Positions 47,505-56,737 are shown, counted from the stretch's first letter. The stretch: DNA of 64,000 bases from Planococcus maritimus (GCF_001687625.2 NZ_CP016538.2:1828501-1892500), one strand, 5' to 3'. Program-made: numbers and translations. The notes: a model not told the origin generated them from the sequence alone.

Positions 47505-48249
47505 CTTGCCACGTTTCCTTTCTCAGTTCCACCGACAATTCGGTGAAATTCTTTTGCTGTTCGACCGCAATCACTTGTCGCTTCATCAATTCGAGTAAAG
47601 ATAAAAACGACACAACGAGAACGGCTTGGTCATCTGACGGGAAAAGCTCAGAAAAATTAGCTCGACCTTTAAACGATTTTAACCGTTCAACCATGGAGCC
47701 CATCTGCTCTTTGATGGAAACTTCTTGGCGAGCGACACGCGTTGATAAAGGCGCTCTTAACTGCTTCCGCCGTAGCATCTTCTGAAATGCGCCGAGCATA
47801 TCATAAGCATTGGCATCATCAACAGCGAGTTCTAACGGCGGATTCAGTTCCGATAAATCTGCAGGAGCTTTAGAATAAAGTATCGACCTGTCATTCTCCA
47901 GTTTCTTCAGTTCCTCCGCCGCTTCTTTGTATTTCTTGTATTCAATCAGCCTCGATACCAATTCATCGCGAGGGTCTTCTTCATCGAATTCGTAATCGAT
48001 TTCATCTACTTCCCCTTCATGCACCGGAAGCAGCGTTTTGCTTTTAATCGCAAGCAACGTCGCCGCCATTACCAAGTATTCGCTCGCCTCATTGAGTTCG
48101 AGCACTTGCATTGCACGGATATGCTCCATATACTGTGTAGTGATTTGAGAAACGGGAATATCGTAAATATCGATTTCCAAACGATGGATTAAATGCAATA
48201 ATAAATCTAGCGGGCCTTCAAAGGCATCCACTTTCACTTCGTAAGACAT
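47476..48249 (-). CDS. scpA: Segregation and condensation protein A
   Basis: Kleisin subunit that bridges the SMC heads and binds ScpB. The 257 residues start with the SMC-binding N-terminal domain (VDAFEGPLDLLLHLI, IDIYDIPVSQITTQYMEHI, EYLVMAATLLAIKSKTLLP) and end in a winged helix. It is divergent from the DUF309 gene across 63 bases. Confidence 0.96.
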   Translation of the reverse strand: MSYEVKVDAFEGPLDLLLHLIHRLEIDIYDIPVSQITTQYMEHIRAMQVLELNEASEYLVMAATLLAIKSKTLLPVHEGEVDEIDYEFDEEDPRDELVSRLIEYKKYKEAAEELKKLENDRSILYSKAPADLSELNPPLELAVDDANAYDMLGAFQKMLRRKQLRAPLSTRVARQEVSIKEQMGSMVERLKSFKGRANFSELFPSDDQAVLVVSFLSLLELMKRQVIAVEQQKNFTELSVELRKETWQDEEEPFGPN

Positions 48250-48312
48250 GCAACTACCACCTGACTGCTCATATTCCTATTACTAATTGATTATAAAAGA
48301 AAGGAGATCGAA

Positions 48313-48813
48313 ATGCATCCGCTTAGCCATCCCTTATTCCTTCAGTACATTATCCACTTCAATGATGAAAGAGATTATTTCGAATGTCATGAAGTCGGAG
48401 AAGAGTACTGGAAACAAATCGCTCCAAAAGACAAAATGCACCCTTTAACTGGTTGGATCCAATTGGCGGTCGGCATGTACCACTGGCGCCGCAGCAATTA
48501 CCCGGGCGCGCTTCGTTCACTCATCCGGGCTAAACCGAAACTTGCCGAGCCTGGAATTTGGACCGAGGGCTTCGACCACCCGCAATTGATGCAATTGCTT
48601 ACCGAATCGATACAAGGAGTGACCAATCGCGAGCCATTCGAACATCGTGACCTCCCGCTTGTAGCAGGCCAACTGGTTCAAGCCGTCGAAGAACAAAAGC
48701 AACATTATTTAGCCCCGGAGCTAGATGAGCACTTTTTGATGCACAAACACCGGCTGCGTGACCGGACAGAGATCATCGCGCTCAGACAACAGAAAAAAAG
48801 GCGGAACCTTTAA
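48313..48813 (+). CDS. DUF309 protein (YpuF type)
   Basis: A 166-residue soluble helical protein of the DUF309 family, marked by HFNDERDYFECHEVGEEYWK near the start. Function unknown. AAAGGAGATCGAA precedes the ATG. It converges on ribT; its stop codon lies inside the loop of the shared terminator. Confidence 0.85.
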   Translation: MHPLSHPLFLQYIIHFNDERDYFECHEVGEEYWKQIAPKDKMHPLTGWIQLAVGMYHWRRSNYPGALRSLIRAKPKLAEPGIWTEGFDHPQLMQLLTESIQGVTNREPFEHRDLPLVAGQLVQAVEEQKQHYLAPELDEHFLMHKHRLRDRTEIIALRQQKKRRNL

Positions 48814-48834
48814 GAATTAAAGGCCGCCTTTTTT
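48793..48834. terminator. Shared terminator embedded in two convergent coding ends
   Basis: AAAAAAAGGCGG (48793-48804) and CCGCCTTTTTT (48824-48834) with a 19-base loop. The left arm codes for the DUF309 C-terminus and the right part for the last RibT residues. Confidence 0.85.
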
Positions 48835-49176
48835 TACTGGGCATTTATTCAGGAAAGCTTCGGTTTCGTCAGTAGCCCGCATTTCCCGGTGCTGCATCAT
48901 GTCTTGAATCTTGTCGATCATTTGATGGCCGATCCCGTCGCCCCGATGGGATGGATTCACCGATACATGATGAATAGTGTAATGATCTTCTGAGACTTCC
49001 ACACCTAGTAATCCGACAAAGTCGTCCTCTTTTTTCCAAAGGAATAATTGCCATTCCGGATTTTCTTCGTAAATGTGCATCGTCTGCTGCAGCTTTTTCA
49101 GTTCGCGCTCTCTAGGCATGAATGACAATAAGCCCATGGCGATCTTTTCAAATGATTTTTTGTATCTGTATAACAT
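48817..49176 (-). CDS. ribT: GNAT-family acetyltransferase RibT
   Basis: A 119-residue GNAT protein; the acetyl-CoA loop is VNPSHRGDGIGHQMIDKI. In B. subtilis ribT ends the riboflavin operon ribDEABHT and lies beside ypuF and scpA, as here. The riboflavin genes themselves are missing at this place, so the gene is an orphan. Substrate unknown. The last few residues are encoded by the terminator arm. Confidence 0.82.
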   Translation of the reverse strand: MLYRYKKSFEKIAMGLLSFMPRERELKKLQQTMHIYEENPEWQLFLWKKEDDFVGLLGVEVSEDHYTIHHVSVNPSHRGDGIGHQMIDKIQDMMQHREMRATDETEAFLNKCPVKKGGL

Positions 49177-49256
49177 AATTGATCCCTCATTTTCATCTTA
49201 AAAGCAGCTTTCCCCATACTACTATAAACTTCCCGATAACTCAAGTTTACACAGGA

Positions 49257-49361
49257 TCAGCCACCGGTGACCTTGTCTGCGAAGAACAGCCAATAGGCAA
49301 TGCCCCAGGCAACCGCCATCAATAAGACAAACAGGAACAGCATGATGTTTTGCTTTCTCAC
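49257..49361 (-). CDS. Small single-pass membrane protein coupled to lysA
   Basis: A 34-residue ORF found by reading the gap after lysA. GTG 49359-49361 overlaps the lysA stop as GTGA, and GGAGG lies 7 bases upstream, so translation is probably coupled. Sequence MRKQNIMLFLFVLLMAVAWG then IAYWLFFADKVTGG: basic start, one hydrophobic helix (about 6-28), polar tail. I do not recognise a family. Confidence 0.65.
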   Translation of the reverse strand: MRKQNIMLFLFVLLMAVAWGIAYWLFFADKVTGG

Positions 49362-50680
49362 CGTTCTGCCTCCTCTTGCGAATACCCTACTTCATTCTTG
49401 ATCAAGTCTTCGAAGCTTTCGCGCCGGATGACGAGCTGGTGCTTGCCGCCTTCTGCAAAGACGACAGCCGGACGGGTGATCCGGTTGTAATTACTCGCCA
49501 TGGAATAGCCATATGCGCCGGTACAAAAGATAGCCAGAATGTCACCAGCAGACACATGCGGCAATTGGGCTTCCTCTATTAGCTTATCACCGGATTCACA
49601 GCATTTTCCTGCGATCGTGTAAACTTGTCCAGCCTCGTCCTGTGCTCGGTTGGCCAGTAAGGAACTGTATTTGGCACCATAAAGGGCAGGGCGGATATTA
49701 TCAGACATGCCGCCATCAACCGCAGCATAGCGACGCGTGTCCGGCACTTCTTTTGTCGAACCAATTGTATAAAGCGTTGTGCCTGCATCCCCGATCAATG
49801 AACGACCCGGCTCGATCCAAATTTCCGGCAAAGGAAATCCAGCTTGCTCGGATGCCGATTTAACCGTGCGGATCATGTCTTTTACGTAAACGGCAGGTTC
49901 AAGCGGAGCATCTTCTTCGGTATAGCGGATGCCAAAGCCACCGCCTAAATTCAGTACGCTGCAGGTATAGGAATACTCCTTGTTCCACAATGCCATTTTC
50001 AGCAGCAATTTCTCAGAAGCCATTTGAAAAGCCGCCGTATCGAAAATTTGTGAGCCAATATGGCAATGCAGGCCAATCAACTCGAGATACTCGTGGCTAT
50101 AAGTTTGTTCAAAAGCGCGGTCTGCCTGGCCGTTGTTCAAATCAAACCCGAACTTCGAGTCTTCCTGTCCGGTCGTAATATAGTCATGTGTATGGGCTTC
50201 GATGCCCGGTGTCACCCGCAGCAAGATATTCATCTTCTGCTTGCGCTGTTCGGCTGTTTTTTTCAGCAGTTCGATTTCATGGAAATTATCGACAACGATG
50301 CAGCCAATCTCTTCATCAAATGCCATGTCGATTTCCGCTTGGCTCTTATTGTTGCCATGGAAATGGATTTTTTCTTTTGGAAATCCACTTTGAATCGCGG
50401 TGTAAAGTTCTCCACCGGAGACAACGTCGAGCGACAAGCCTTCTTTAGCGGCAACTTGATAGATGGCGATGCCGGAGAATGCTTTACTGGCGTAAGCGAC
50501 TTGGTAGCCAATCTGTTCGTTCTCGAAGGTTTTCTGAAAAGCTTGCGCACGTTCGCGGAAAAGTTGGATGTCGTAAACAAAAAGCGGTGTGCTGTATTGT
50601 GCGGCGAGGTCGACCGCGTCTACTCCCCCAATTGTCAAATGGCCTTGTTCGTTGATTGCTTGCGTCCCGTATAAATGCAT
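49358..50680 (-). CDS. lysA: Diaminopimelate decarboxylase
   Basis: Last lysine step: PLP-dependent decarboxylation of meso-diaminopimelate. Of 440 residues, the PLP lysine is in VAYASKAFSG, the phosphate-binding loop is LNLGGGFGIRY, and the substrate cysteine is in GKCCESGD. AGGAGG precedes ATG 50680. In B. subtilis the spoVA operon ends just upstream of lysA; here pdp is the neighbour. Confidence 0.96.
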   Translation of the reverse strand: MHLYGTQAINEQGHLTIGGVDAVDLAAQYSTPLFVYDIQLFRERAQAFQKTFENEQIGYQVAYASKAFSGIAIYQVAAKEGLSLDVVSGGELYTAIQSGFPKEKIHFHGNNKSQAEIDMAFDEEIGCIVVDNFHEIELLKKTAEQRKQKMNILLRVTPGIEAHTHDYITTGQEDSKFGFDLNNGQADRAFEQTYSHEYLELIGLHCHIGSQIFDTAAFQMASEKLLLKMALWNKEYSYTCSVLNLGGGFGIRYTEEDAPLEPAVYVKDMIRTVKSASEQAGFPLPEIWIEPGRSLIGDAGTTLYTIGSTKEVPDTRRYAAVDGGMSDNIRPALYGAKYSSLLANRAQDEAGQVYTIAGKCCESGDKLIEEAQLPHVSAGDILAIFCTGAYGYSMASNYNRITRPAVVFAEGGKHQLVIRRESFEDLIKNEVGYSQEEAER

Positions 50681-50710
50681 GTCGACTCCTCCTGTATGGC
50701 TATGTAAATA

Positions 50711-50742
50711 AAAATCCTGCTGGGCCTAAACCCAGCAAGATT
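50711..50742 (-). terminator. Terminator of deoB-pdp
   Basis: TGCTGGG (50718-50724), loop of 6, CCCAGCA (50731-50737), extended by further pairs past one mismatch, then TTTTTATTT on the minus strand. Confidence 0.85.
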
Positions 50743-50745
50743 CCT

Positions 50746-52050
50746 TTAATCGGTGATCAAAGCGGAGACAAGCTGAATTGCTTCAACCGGCTCGTTTGAA
50801 TACTCGATACTATTGTATAACATTTCCTGGCATTCCGCGAGGTCTTGTGTGTTGGAATAAATGGTAGCCAGTGACTCGCCTTGTTTGACGAAATCGCCAA
50901 CTTTCTTGTTGAGCACTAAGCCGACCGATAGATCGATGACCGAATCTTTCGTCGCGCGTCCTGCGCCAAGCACCATCGCCGCTGTCCCGATTTCGTCGGC
51001 TTCCATGTAGGATACATAACCGTCTTGTTTTGCTGGCAGTTCCGTGACGAATTTTGCTTGCGGCAACAAACTAAGATCGTCCACAACAGCCGGATTGCCG
51101 CCTTGGTCTTTGATCAATTGGCGGAACGCTTCAAGTGCAGAGCCATCTTTGATGACGCCTTCGAGCATGGCACGCGCCTCTTCCAAAGTGTCTGCCTTGC
51201 CGCCGACGACGACCATTTGGCTGCCGAGCACGAGACATAGTTCCGTAAGATCTGCTGGGCCTTTGCCTTGCAGCGTTTCAATCGCCTCTTTCACTTCCAA
51301 AGCATTACCAATCGCAAATCCGAGCGGCTGGCTCATATCAGAAATAATTGCCATCGTTTTGCGCCCAGTCGCGTTACCGATGCCGACCATGGCATGTGCC
51401 AATTTCTTAGCATCTTCCTCGGTTTTCATGAATGCGCCTTCGCCAGTTTTCACATCGAGGACGATGGCATCGGCCCCAGCTGCGATTTTTTTGCTCATAA
51501 TGGAGCTCGCGATGAGCGGAATGCTATTGACAGTCGCTGTCACATCACGCAAGGCATACATTTTTTTATCTGCAGGTGTCAAATTGCCGCTTTGGCCGAT
51601 GACAGCCAGTTTGTGTTCGTTTACCTGCTGGATAAAGTCTTGTGTTGACAGTTCTACGTGGAATCCGTCTATCGCTTCGAGTTTGTCGATGGTCCCGCCA
51701 GTATGGCCAAGTCCTCGCCCGCTCATTTTCGCAACCGGCACGCCACAAGCTGCAACGAGCGGCCCGAGAACGAGTGTTGTCGTATCGCCGACGCCTCCTG
51801 TAGAGTGCTTATCAACTTTAATGCCTTCAATGGCCGACAGATCAATTTGATCGCCTGATTCTGCCATCGCCATCGTCAAGTCGGCACGCTCGCGCTCACT
51901 CATATCCTGGAAAAATACCGCCATTAAAAATGAGCTCAATTGATAATCGGCGATTTCACCATTTGTATAGCCTGAAATAATAAAACGGATTTCTTCTGTG
52001 GACAGCTCGTGGCCATCGCGTTTCTTTTCGATCAAGTCTACCATTCTCAT
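50746..52050 (-). CDS. pdp: Pyrimidine-nucleoside phosphorylase
   Basis: Phosphorolysis of uridine, thymidine and deoxyuridine to base and (deoxy)ribose 1-phosphate. The 434 residues contain [15 protein letters not shown], the phosphate/nucleoside signature [16 protein letters not shown], and [15 protein letters not shown]. It follows deoB by 17 bases; the two work in sequence, deoB converting the sugar phosphate. In B. subtilis punA (pupG) follows deoB instead. Confidence 0.95.
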   Translation of the reverse strand: MRMVDLIEKKRDGHELSTEEIRFIISGYTNGEIADYQLSSFLMAVFFQDMSERERADLTMAMAESGDQIDLSAIEGIKVDKHSTGGVGDTTTLVLGPLVAACGVPVAKMSGRGLGHTGGTIDKLEAIDGFHVELSTQDFIQQVNEHKLAVIGQSGNLTPADKKMYALRDVTATVNSIPLIASSIMSKKIAAGADAIVLDVKTGEGAFMKTEEDAKKLAHAMVGIGNATGRKTMAIISDMSQPLGFAIGNALEVKEAIETLQGKGPADLTELCLVLGSQMVVVGGKADTLEEARAMLEGVIKDGSALEAFRQLIKDQGGNPAVVDDLSLLPQAKFVTELPAKQDGYVSYMEADEIGTAAMVLGAGRATKDSVIDLSVGLVLNKKVGDFVKQGESLATIYSNTQDLAECQEMLYNSIEYSNEPVEAIQLVSALITD

Positions 52051-52067
52051 TAGTCATTACCGCCTTT

Positions 52068-53252
52068 TCATTTTAGTTTCGAGAGAAAGCTTGTGCCAAA
52101 TTTCGGCAATTCACAAGCGAAGTTCTCGGCAATCGTCGCGCCGATATCCGCAAATGTTGATCCAGTTCCAAGCGCCCCGCCGCCATTAAAACGAGGAGAG
52201 AAAGCAAGAAGTGGCACATATTCACGCGTATGGTCCGTGCCTGGGAAGGTCGGATCGTTTCCGTGGTCCGCTGTGATGAGCAGCAAATCATCTTCCTGCA
52301 TGCCTTCCAAAACTTCCGGAAGGCGCACATCGAATTCTTCTAAAGCTTGTGCGTAGCCTTTCGGGTCTCTGCGGTGGCCGTATAGCGCATCAAAATCAAC
52401 GAGGTTCAAAAAGCTCAAGCCATTGAACTCTTTGCCGACCACTTGCACGAGCTTATCCATTCCGTCCGCATTATCAGTGGTTCTGACAGCCTCTGTCACA
52501 CCAGCGCCATTGTAGATGTCGTTGATCTTGCCAATGGCAATGACGTCTTTGCCGGCATCCTGAAGTTCGTTCATGACGGTACGGTCAAATGGAGCCAAGG
52601 CATAATCGTGGCGGTTAGAGGTGCGTTTAAAGGCACCAGGTTCACCTAAAAATGGACGCGCAATCACGCGGCCGACTAGATATTCCGGGTCCAAGGTCAG
52701 TTCGCGAGCCGTTTCGCAAATCTGGTACAGTTCATCCAGCGGGATCACTTCTTCATGTGCTGCGATTTGCAGAACCGGATCAGCAGACGTATAGACAATC
52801 AATGCCCCGGTTTCCATATGTTCTTGTCCGAGTTCATCCAGGATTTCAGTGCCACTTGCCGGCTTGTTGCCGATGACTTTCCGCCCTGTCGCCCGTTCAA
52901 GCTTGTCGATCAGTTCTTTAGGGAAGCCATCTGGATACACTTTAAATGGTGTATCGATATTGAGTCCCATGATTTCCCAGTGTCCCGTCATTGTATCTTT
53001 CCCGACGGATGCCTCTTCAAGGCGGCCAAAGTGGGCAGCTGGTGTTTCTTGTGCGTCAAGGCCTTTTACCGGAACGATATTGGCAAGTCCCAATTTTTCC
53101 ATGTTTGGCATAGTAAGGCCGCCGACAGATTGGGCGATATGGCCAAGCGTATCAGCGCCTGTGTCTCCAAAAGCTTCGGCATCTGGCGCTTCGCCAATGC
53201 CTACTGAATCCAAGACGATTAAATGTATGCGAGTAAACGGTTTCATTGTCAT
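52068..53252 (-). CDS. deoB: Phosphopentomutase
   Basis: Interconverts (deoxy)ribose 1- and 5-phosphate in nucleoside salvage. The 394 residues show the alkaline-phosphatase-fold metal sites: [12 protein letters not shown] with the N-terminal Asp, [11 protein letters not shown] with the phosphorylated Thr, and C-terminal [28 protein letters not shown] lies 8 bases before ATG 53252. B. subtilis name drm. Confidence 0.96.
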   Translation of the reverse strand: MTMKPFTRIHLIVLDSVGIGEAPDAEAFGDTGADTLGHIAQSVGGLTMPNMEKLGLANIVPVKGLDAQETPAAHFGRLEEASVGKDTMTGHWEIMGLNIDTPFKVYPDGFPKELIDKLERATGRKVIGNKPASGTEILDELGQEHMETGALIVYTSADPVLQIAAHEEVIPLDELYQICETARELTLDPEYLVGRVIARPFLGEPGAFKRTSNRHDYALAPFDRTVMNELQDAGKDVIAIGKINDIYNGAGVTEAVRTTDNADGMDKLVQVVGKEFNGLSFLNLVDFDALYGHRRDPKGYAQALEEFDVRLPEVLEGMQEDDLLLITADHGNDPTFPGTDHTREYVPLLAFSPRFNGGGALGTGSTFADIGATIAENFACELPKFGTSFLSKLK

Positions 53253-53320
53253 ATTAGTTCCTCCTTATTTGCCCTTTTATTCTATCACAGGAATGGTCCA
53301 TGTCGGAAGTCAGACCTCTG

Positions 53321-54223
53321 TTATGCACGAGGATGAAATTGCGAGTAGACATCTTTTAAGCGCGTCTTGCTGACATGGGTATAAATTTGCGTGGTTGAAA
53401 TATCCGCGTGTCCCAGCATTTCCTGTACGGCACGCAAATCTGCGCCATTCTCGATCAAATGGGTCGCGAATGAATGACGCAAAGTATGCGGCGTCAATTC
53501 CTTTTGAATCCCCGCTTTTTTGGCGTGCTGTTTCAATAATTTCCAAAATCCCTGCCTGGTCAGTCGTTTTCCTCTTTGGTTAATGAACAAAGCATCCGTT
53601 TTTTCCACTGGATTTCGCAATGCAAGACGACCCGATTCAAGGTATTGACGGTTCGCCTCAAGTGCTGCTCTGCCAAGCGGAATGATGCGCTCTTTTCCAC
53701 CTTTGCCCACGCACCGGACAAATCCCATTGTCAGATGGACATCCTCAATGTCCAAATTGATGCATTCACTAACTCGCATGCCACTTGCATAAAGTAATTC
53801 CAGCATGGCTCGGTCCCGCAGCCCGTTAGCTTTTGACGTATCCGGCGAATTCAATAAAGCATCAATTTCTTCTATAGAGAGGATATTCGGCAACTTCTTA
53901 TCCATTTGGGGCATTTCCAAATGTACGGTCGGATCCGAATCACTGCGCTTTTCCCTAATCAAAAACTGATGGAAGCTGCGGATTGAGGAAATATGCCTTG
54001 CCACCGTCCGCGAAGTTTTCGCCAGTTCCTGAAGATGGCGCAAGTGATTGAGAATATGGACACGTTCGATTTTTCCGAGCGACTCCAATTGTTCCACTTC
54101 ACTCATATACTGTATATAGACTTTCAAATCACGTTCGTACGAGGTCAAGGTGTTATCGGCCAGCTGCCTTTCCACTCGTAAAAAATGCAAATAATCATCC
54201 AACGCATCTTTCGCATCGTTCAT
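53321..54223 (-). CDS. xerD: Tyrosine recombinase XerD
   Basis: Resolves chromosome dimers at dif with a XerC partner. Of 300 residues, the N-terminal SAM-like domain (1-95) is followed by the catalytic domain with Arg (SGMRVSE), Lys (GKGGKER), H-x-x-R (HTLRHSFATHL), His (MLGHADIST) and the nucleophile Tyr (IYTHVS). It lies between deoB and fur, the chromosomal position of ripX/xerD in Bacilli, so it is not a phage integrase. Confidence 0.95.
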   Translation of the reverse strand: MNDAKDALDDYLHFLRVERQLADNTLTSYERDLKVYIQYMSEVEQLESLGKIERVHILNHLRHLQELAKTSRTVARHISSIRSFHQFLIREKRSDSDPTVHLEMPQMDKKLPNILSIEEIDALLNSPDTSKANGLRDRAMLELLYASGMRVSECINLDIEDVHLTMGFVRCVGKGGKERIIPLGRAALEANRQYLESGRLALRNPVEKTDALFINQRGKRLTRQGFWKLLKQHAKKAGIQKELTPHTLRHSFATHLIENGADLRAVQEMLGHADISTTQIYTHVSKTRLKDVYSQFHPRA

Positions 54224-54260
54224 TGGAATTCCTCCTTTACACGCTCTTTTCTTGGGGATG

Positions 54261-54287
54261 AAAAAAGACGGCCTTCAACAGGCCGCC
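54261..54287 (-). terminator. Terminator of fur
   Basis: GACGGCCT (54267-54274), loop of 5, AGGCCGCC (54280-54287) with one mismatch, T6 on the minus strand. Confidence 0.87.
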
Positions 54288-54289
54288 TT

Positions 54290-54757
54290 CTAAGCGTCTT
54301 TTTCCGGCTTATCGGCACCCAAGTCGTTGCAGCGCCAGCAAATGCCATGAAAAGTCAGACGGTGATCTTTGATCTGGAAATTCCAGCGCTTTTCCACGAC
54401 CGTCTCAACATCTTCAAGTAAATCTTCTTGTATTTCATCCACTGCCCCACATTCCAAGCAAACCAAATGATGATGAAAGTGTGCTGCGCCTTCCTGACGC
54501 AAATCATAACGGGAAACGCCATCCCCAAAGTTTATTTTATCAACAATTTTTAATTCGGTCAGAAGTTCCAATGTACGGTATACTGTCGCCAAGCCGATTT
54601 CCGGCGCAATGTCTTTGACCAGAAGATAGACATCTTCAGCACTTAGATGATCTTCTTCATGGTCCAATAAAATCCGTACCGTTGCTTCACGCTGTGGCGT
54701 CAGCTTATAACTCGCAGCGTGTAATTGTTTCTTTATGCGATCTATCCTTGTTTCCAT
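54290..54757 (-). CDS. fur: Ferric uptake regulator Fur
   Basis: Metal-dependent repressor of iron uptake genes. Of 155 residues, the winged helix (about 15-85) includes KLTPQREATVRILLDHEEDHLSAEDVY and GLATVYRTLELLTELKIV; the metal-site segment is AHFHHHLVCLECGAVDEI and a second CxxC is CWRC. Within the Fur/PerR/Zur group, position beside xerD and the presence of both CxxC pairs favour Fur. It has its own promoter and terminator. Confidence 0.92.
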   Translation of the reverse strand: METRIDRIKKQLHAASYKLTPQREATVRILLDHEEDHLSAEDVYLLVKDIAPEIGLATVYRTLELLTELKIVDKINFGDGVSRYDLRQEGAAHFHHHLVCLECGAVDEIQEDLLEDVETVVEKRWNFQIKDHRLTFHGICWRCNDLGADKPEKDA

Positions 54758-54783
54758 GCGACGCCCTCCCTCAAACTGTATTC

Positions 54784-54813
54784 ATTATATCAAAAGGGCG
54801 TTCTCGATTACAA
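54784..54813 (-). promoter_or_regulatory. Predicted SigA promoter for fur
   Basis: TTGTAA (minus strand, 54808-54813), 18-base spacer, consensus TATAAT (54784-54789) with an extended TGA. Confidence 0.7.
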
Positions 54814-54832
54814 CAATGGATGCGTTTATTAT

Positions 54833-54847
54833 TTAGAATCATTCTTA
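54833..54847. promoter_or_regulatory. PerR/Fur-like 7-1-7 box upstream of fur
   Basis: TTAGAAT-C-ATTCTTA, near-symmetric and close to the PerR consensus TTATAATnATTATAA. It lies 20 bases upstream of the fur -35. B. subtilis fur is known to be PerR-regulated. Confidence 0.45.
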
Positions 54848-54860
54848 ACTGGTAATTGGA

Positions 54861-55412
54861 TTAATTCTTATCTGATAAGTAGTTTTTAGCCCATTGAACA
54901 GCGTAAGCGGTTTTGGCATCGTAAATGCGCTCGTTGTCGATCAATCCTTGTGCTTCTTCAACCGTCACTTCGAGCAATTCCACAAACTCATCTTCGTCTG
55001 TTACTGCGCCGTTTTCTGCGCGATGCAAACCGGTGGCAAAGAAAACATGCACCACTTCATCAGCAAATCCAGGAGATGTCGAGAAGCTAATTACTTTTTC
55101 AAGCTTGTCCGCTGAATAGCCTGTTTCTTCTTCTAGCTCTCGCATCGCCGTAAATTCCGGAGCTTCGCCAGGTTCCAGTTTTCCGGCTGGAATTTCGACT
55201 AGTGAACGCTCTAGCGCTTTACGGTATTGTTCGACCATGACGATTTTCCCTTCAGCCGTCAAGGCGATAACCGCTACCGCTCCTGGATGTTCGATTAATT
55301 CGCGCTTTGACTGTTTGCCATTCGGCAAGGTCACATCGTCCACTTTCAAATTAATGACTTTGCCTTCGTATAATCGTTTACTATGAATTGTTTTTTCTTC
55401 AAATTTCTTCAT
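54861..55412 (-). CDS. nudF: ADP-ribose pyrophosphatase (Nudix hydrolase) NudF
   Basis: Hydrolyses ADP-ribose to AMP and ribose 5-phosphate. The 183 residues hold the full Nudix box GKLEPGEAPEFTAMRELEEETGY. The start is ATG 55412, with GAGG 6 bases upstream; a longer reading into the divergent gene is rejected. Position next to fur and a YqkF-type reductase matches B. subtilis. Confidence 0.93.
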   Translation of the reverse strand: MKKFEEKTIHSKRLYEGKVINLKVDDVTLPNGKQSKRELIEHPGAVAVIALTAEGKIVMVEQYRKALERSLVEIPAGKLEPGEAPEFTAMRELEEETGYSADKLEKVISFSTSPGFADEVVHVFFATGLHRAENGAVTDEDEFVELLEVTVEEAQGLIDNERIYDAKTAYAVQWAKNYLSDKN

Positions 55413-55492
55413 GCTCGGCCTCATTTCATTTGTAGTTTCAATACCGCAAAGTATACCATAGAGGAAATAAACTTTTACAACGGGGTGAAAAA

Positions 55493-56395
55493 ATGAAATA
55501 CAATACACTGGGCACCAGCGGGCTAGAAGTCAGTGAAATTGCACTCGGCTGTATGTCGTTGCCGGAAGACCCGAAACAAGCAAGAGCCATTATCGACGAA
55601 GCATTAGACAATGGCGTTACCTATTTCGACACAGCCGATTTTTACGGCAAAGGAAAGAATGAGGCAATCGTTGGCGGCGCACTTGGCGATCGCCGGCAAG
55701 ACATCATCCTCGCGAGCAAAGTGGGAAATGAATGGTCAGAAGAGTCGGATGAAGTGAAGTGGAATCCGACCAAAGCCTATATCAAAGAACAGATCCACCA
55801 CTCGCTCCGCCGTCTCAACACCGATTACTTGGATTTGTATCAGCTTCACGGCGGAATGATCTCCGATAACTCGGAAGAAACGATTAACGCTTTTGAAGAA
55901 TTGAAAAAAGAGGGCTTGATCCGTGCTTATGGAATTTCGTCCATCCGTCCGAATGTCATCCACCGCTTTTTGGACAACAGCGAGATCGCTTCGATCATGA
56001 TGCAGTACAGCTTGCTCGACCGCCGTCCGGAAGAATTCTTGCCAGAAATTGGCCAATCCGGCCGCTCTGTCGTGGCACGTGGCAGTTTAGCCAAAGGCCT
56101 ATTGACAGCTGAAGGGCCAAAGCGCGCTGAAAAAATGGGCGATTACCTTCAGTACGGTCCAGATCAACTGAGTAGCGTGTTGAACAAACTGTCTGCTATC
56201 CACGACAATGTGCATTCGCTCGCTTTGCATTCCATCTTAGCGGATCGCACGGTCTCTTCGGCCGTTACAGGTGCGAGCAGCACTGAACAACTGCGTGACA
56301 CTTTGCAGGCGTATCATCAGACGGTTAGCCCACAACAGATTGATGCGGCAAAAGCAGCGACGCGTCTTGATCGCTACGAGCAGCATCGCGATTGA
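55493..56395 (+). CDS. Aldo/keto reductase (YqkF type)
   Basis: NADPH-dependent carbonyl reductase of the AKR superfamily, 300 residues, TIM barrel. The catalytic tetrad is visible: Asp in FDTADFYGKGKNE with Tyr, Lys in LASKVGNEW, His in LYQLHGGM. The substrate is unknown. GGGGTG precedes the ATG. It is divergent from nudF and ends at a terminator. Confidence 0.9.
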   Translation: MKYNTLGTSGLEVSEIALGCMSLPEDPKQARAIIDEALDNGVTYFDTADFYGKGKNEAIVGGALGDRRQDIILASKVGNEWSEESDEVKWNPTKAYIKEQIHHSLRRLNTDYLDLYQLHGGMISDNSEETINAFEELKKEGLIRAYGISSIRPNVIHRFLDNSEIASIMMQYSLLDRRPEEFLPEIGQSGRSVVARGSLAKGLLTAEGPKRAEKMGDYLQYGPDQLSSVLNKLSAIHDNVHSLALHSILADRTVSSAVTGASSTEQLRDTLQAYHQTVSPQQIDAAKAATRLDRYEQHRD

Positions 56396-56409
56396 CTGCC
56401 TTTTATCAA

Positions 56410-56443
56410 CAGCGTCCCTTTTATATTAGGGCGCTGTTTTTTT
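56410..56443 (+). terminator. Terminator of the aldo/keto reductase gene
   Basis: CAGCGTCCC and GGGCGCTG arms with a one-base irregularity, loop of about 10, followed by T7. Confidence 0.85.
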
Positions 56444-56650
56444 ACCTCTTGTTTCAGGCAAGCCATATTCAATTCATTTAGGCCTTTTGAATCTTTTTTA
56501 TGTGTTGCCATGACTTCCCCCCCCATATAGCTAAAATAAATAGAATCGCTTTTCCTTTAGGTAGCGGGTTTTTACATCTTTTCTTCTTCAACTTCCAAAA
56601 AAGACCGATTTTCTACCTAGTCGATTTAATTTATCGAAAAGGACTTTTGC

Positions 56651-56708
56651 AGGTTTGAAAGAATACCTAGAAGTGAATATACTGATTACGACTGAAATTT
56701 TCAAACCT
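56651..56708. repeat. 10-bp inverted repeat bracketing a promoter
   Basis: AGGTTTGAAA (56651-56660, containing the -35) and its perfect inverse TTTCAAACCT (56699-56708, just downstream of the expected start site). The arms are 38 bases apart. Confidence 0.7.
56655..56683 (+). promoter_or_regulatory. Predicted SigA promoter for the orphan gene at 56738
   Basis: TTGAAA (56655-56660), 17-base spacer, TATACT (56678-56683), one mismatch each. Confidence 0.72.
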
Positions 56709-56737
56709 TACTTTCAAGAAAAATGGGGGCGTGCAAA

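Larger units (their letters stand above)
56396..56737. other. Intergenic region with terminator, promoter and inverted repeats
   Basis: A 342-base gap. It holds the aldo/keto reductase terminator, a C8 tract at about 56519-56526, copies of TACCTAG/TAGGTA, and the promoter of the next gene flanked by a 10-bp inverted repeat. No coding sequence seen. Confidence 0.6.

Noticed and set aside
51044-51850. 268-codon plus-strand open frame opposite pdp
   Set aside because: It is antisense to pdp, which has full family motifs; no ribosome binding site and a skewed composition typical of the opposite strand of a real gene.
53321-54223. Tyrosine recombinase as a sign of an integrated element
   Set aside because: The position between deoB and fur and the sequence identify the housekeeping XerD; no attachment repeats or phage genes nearby.
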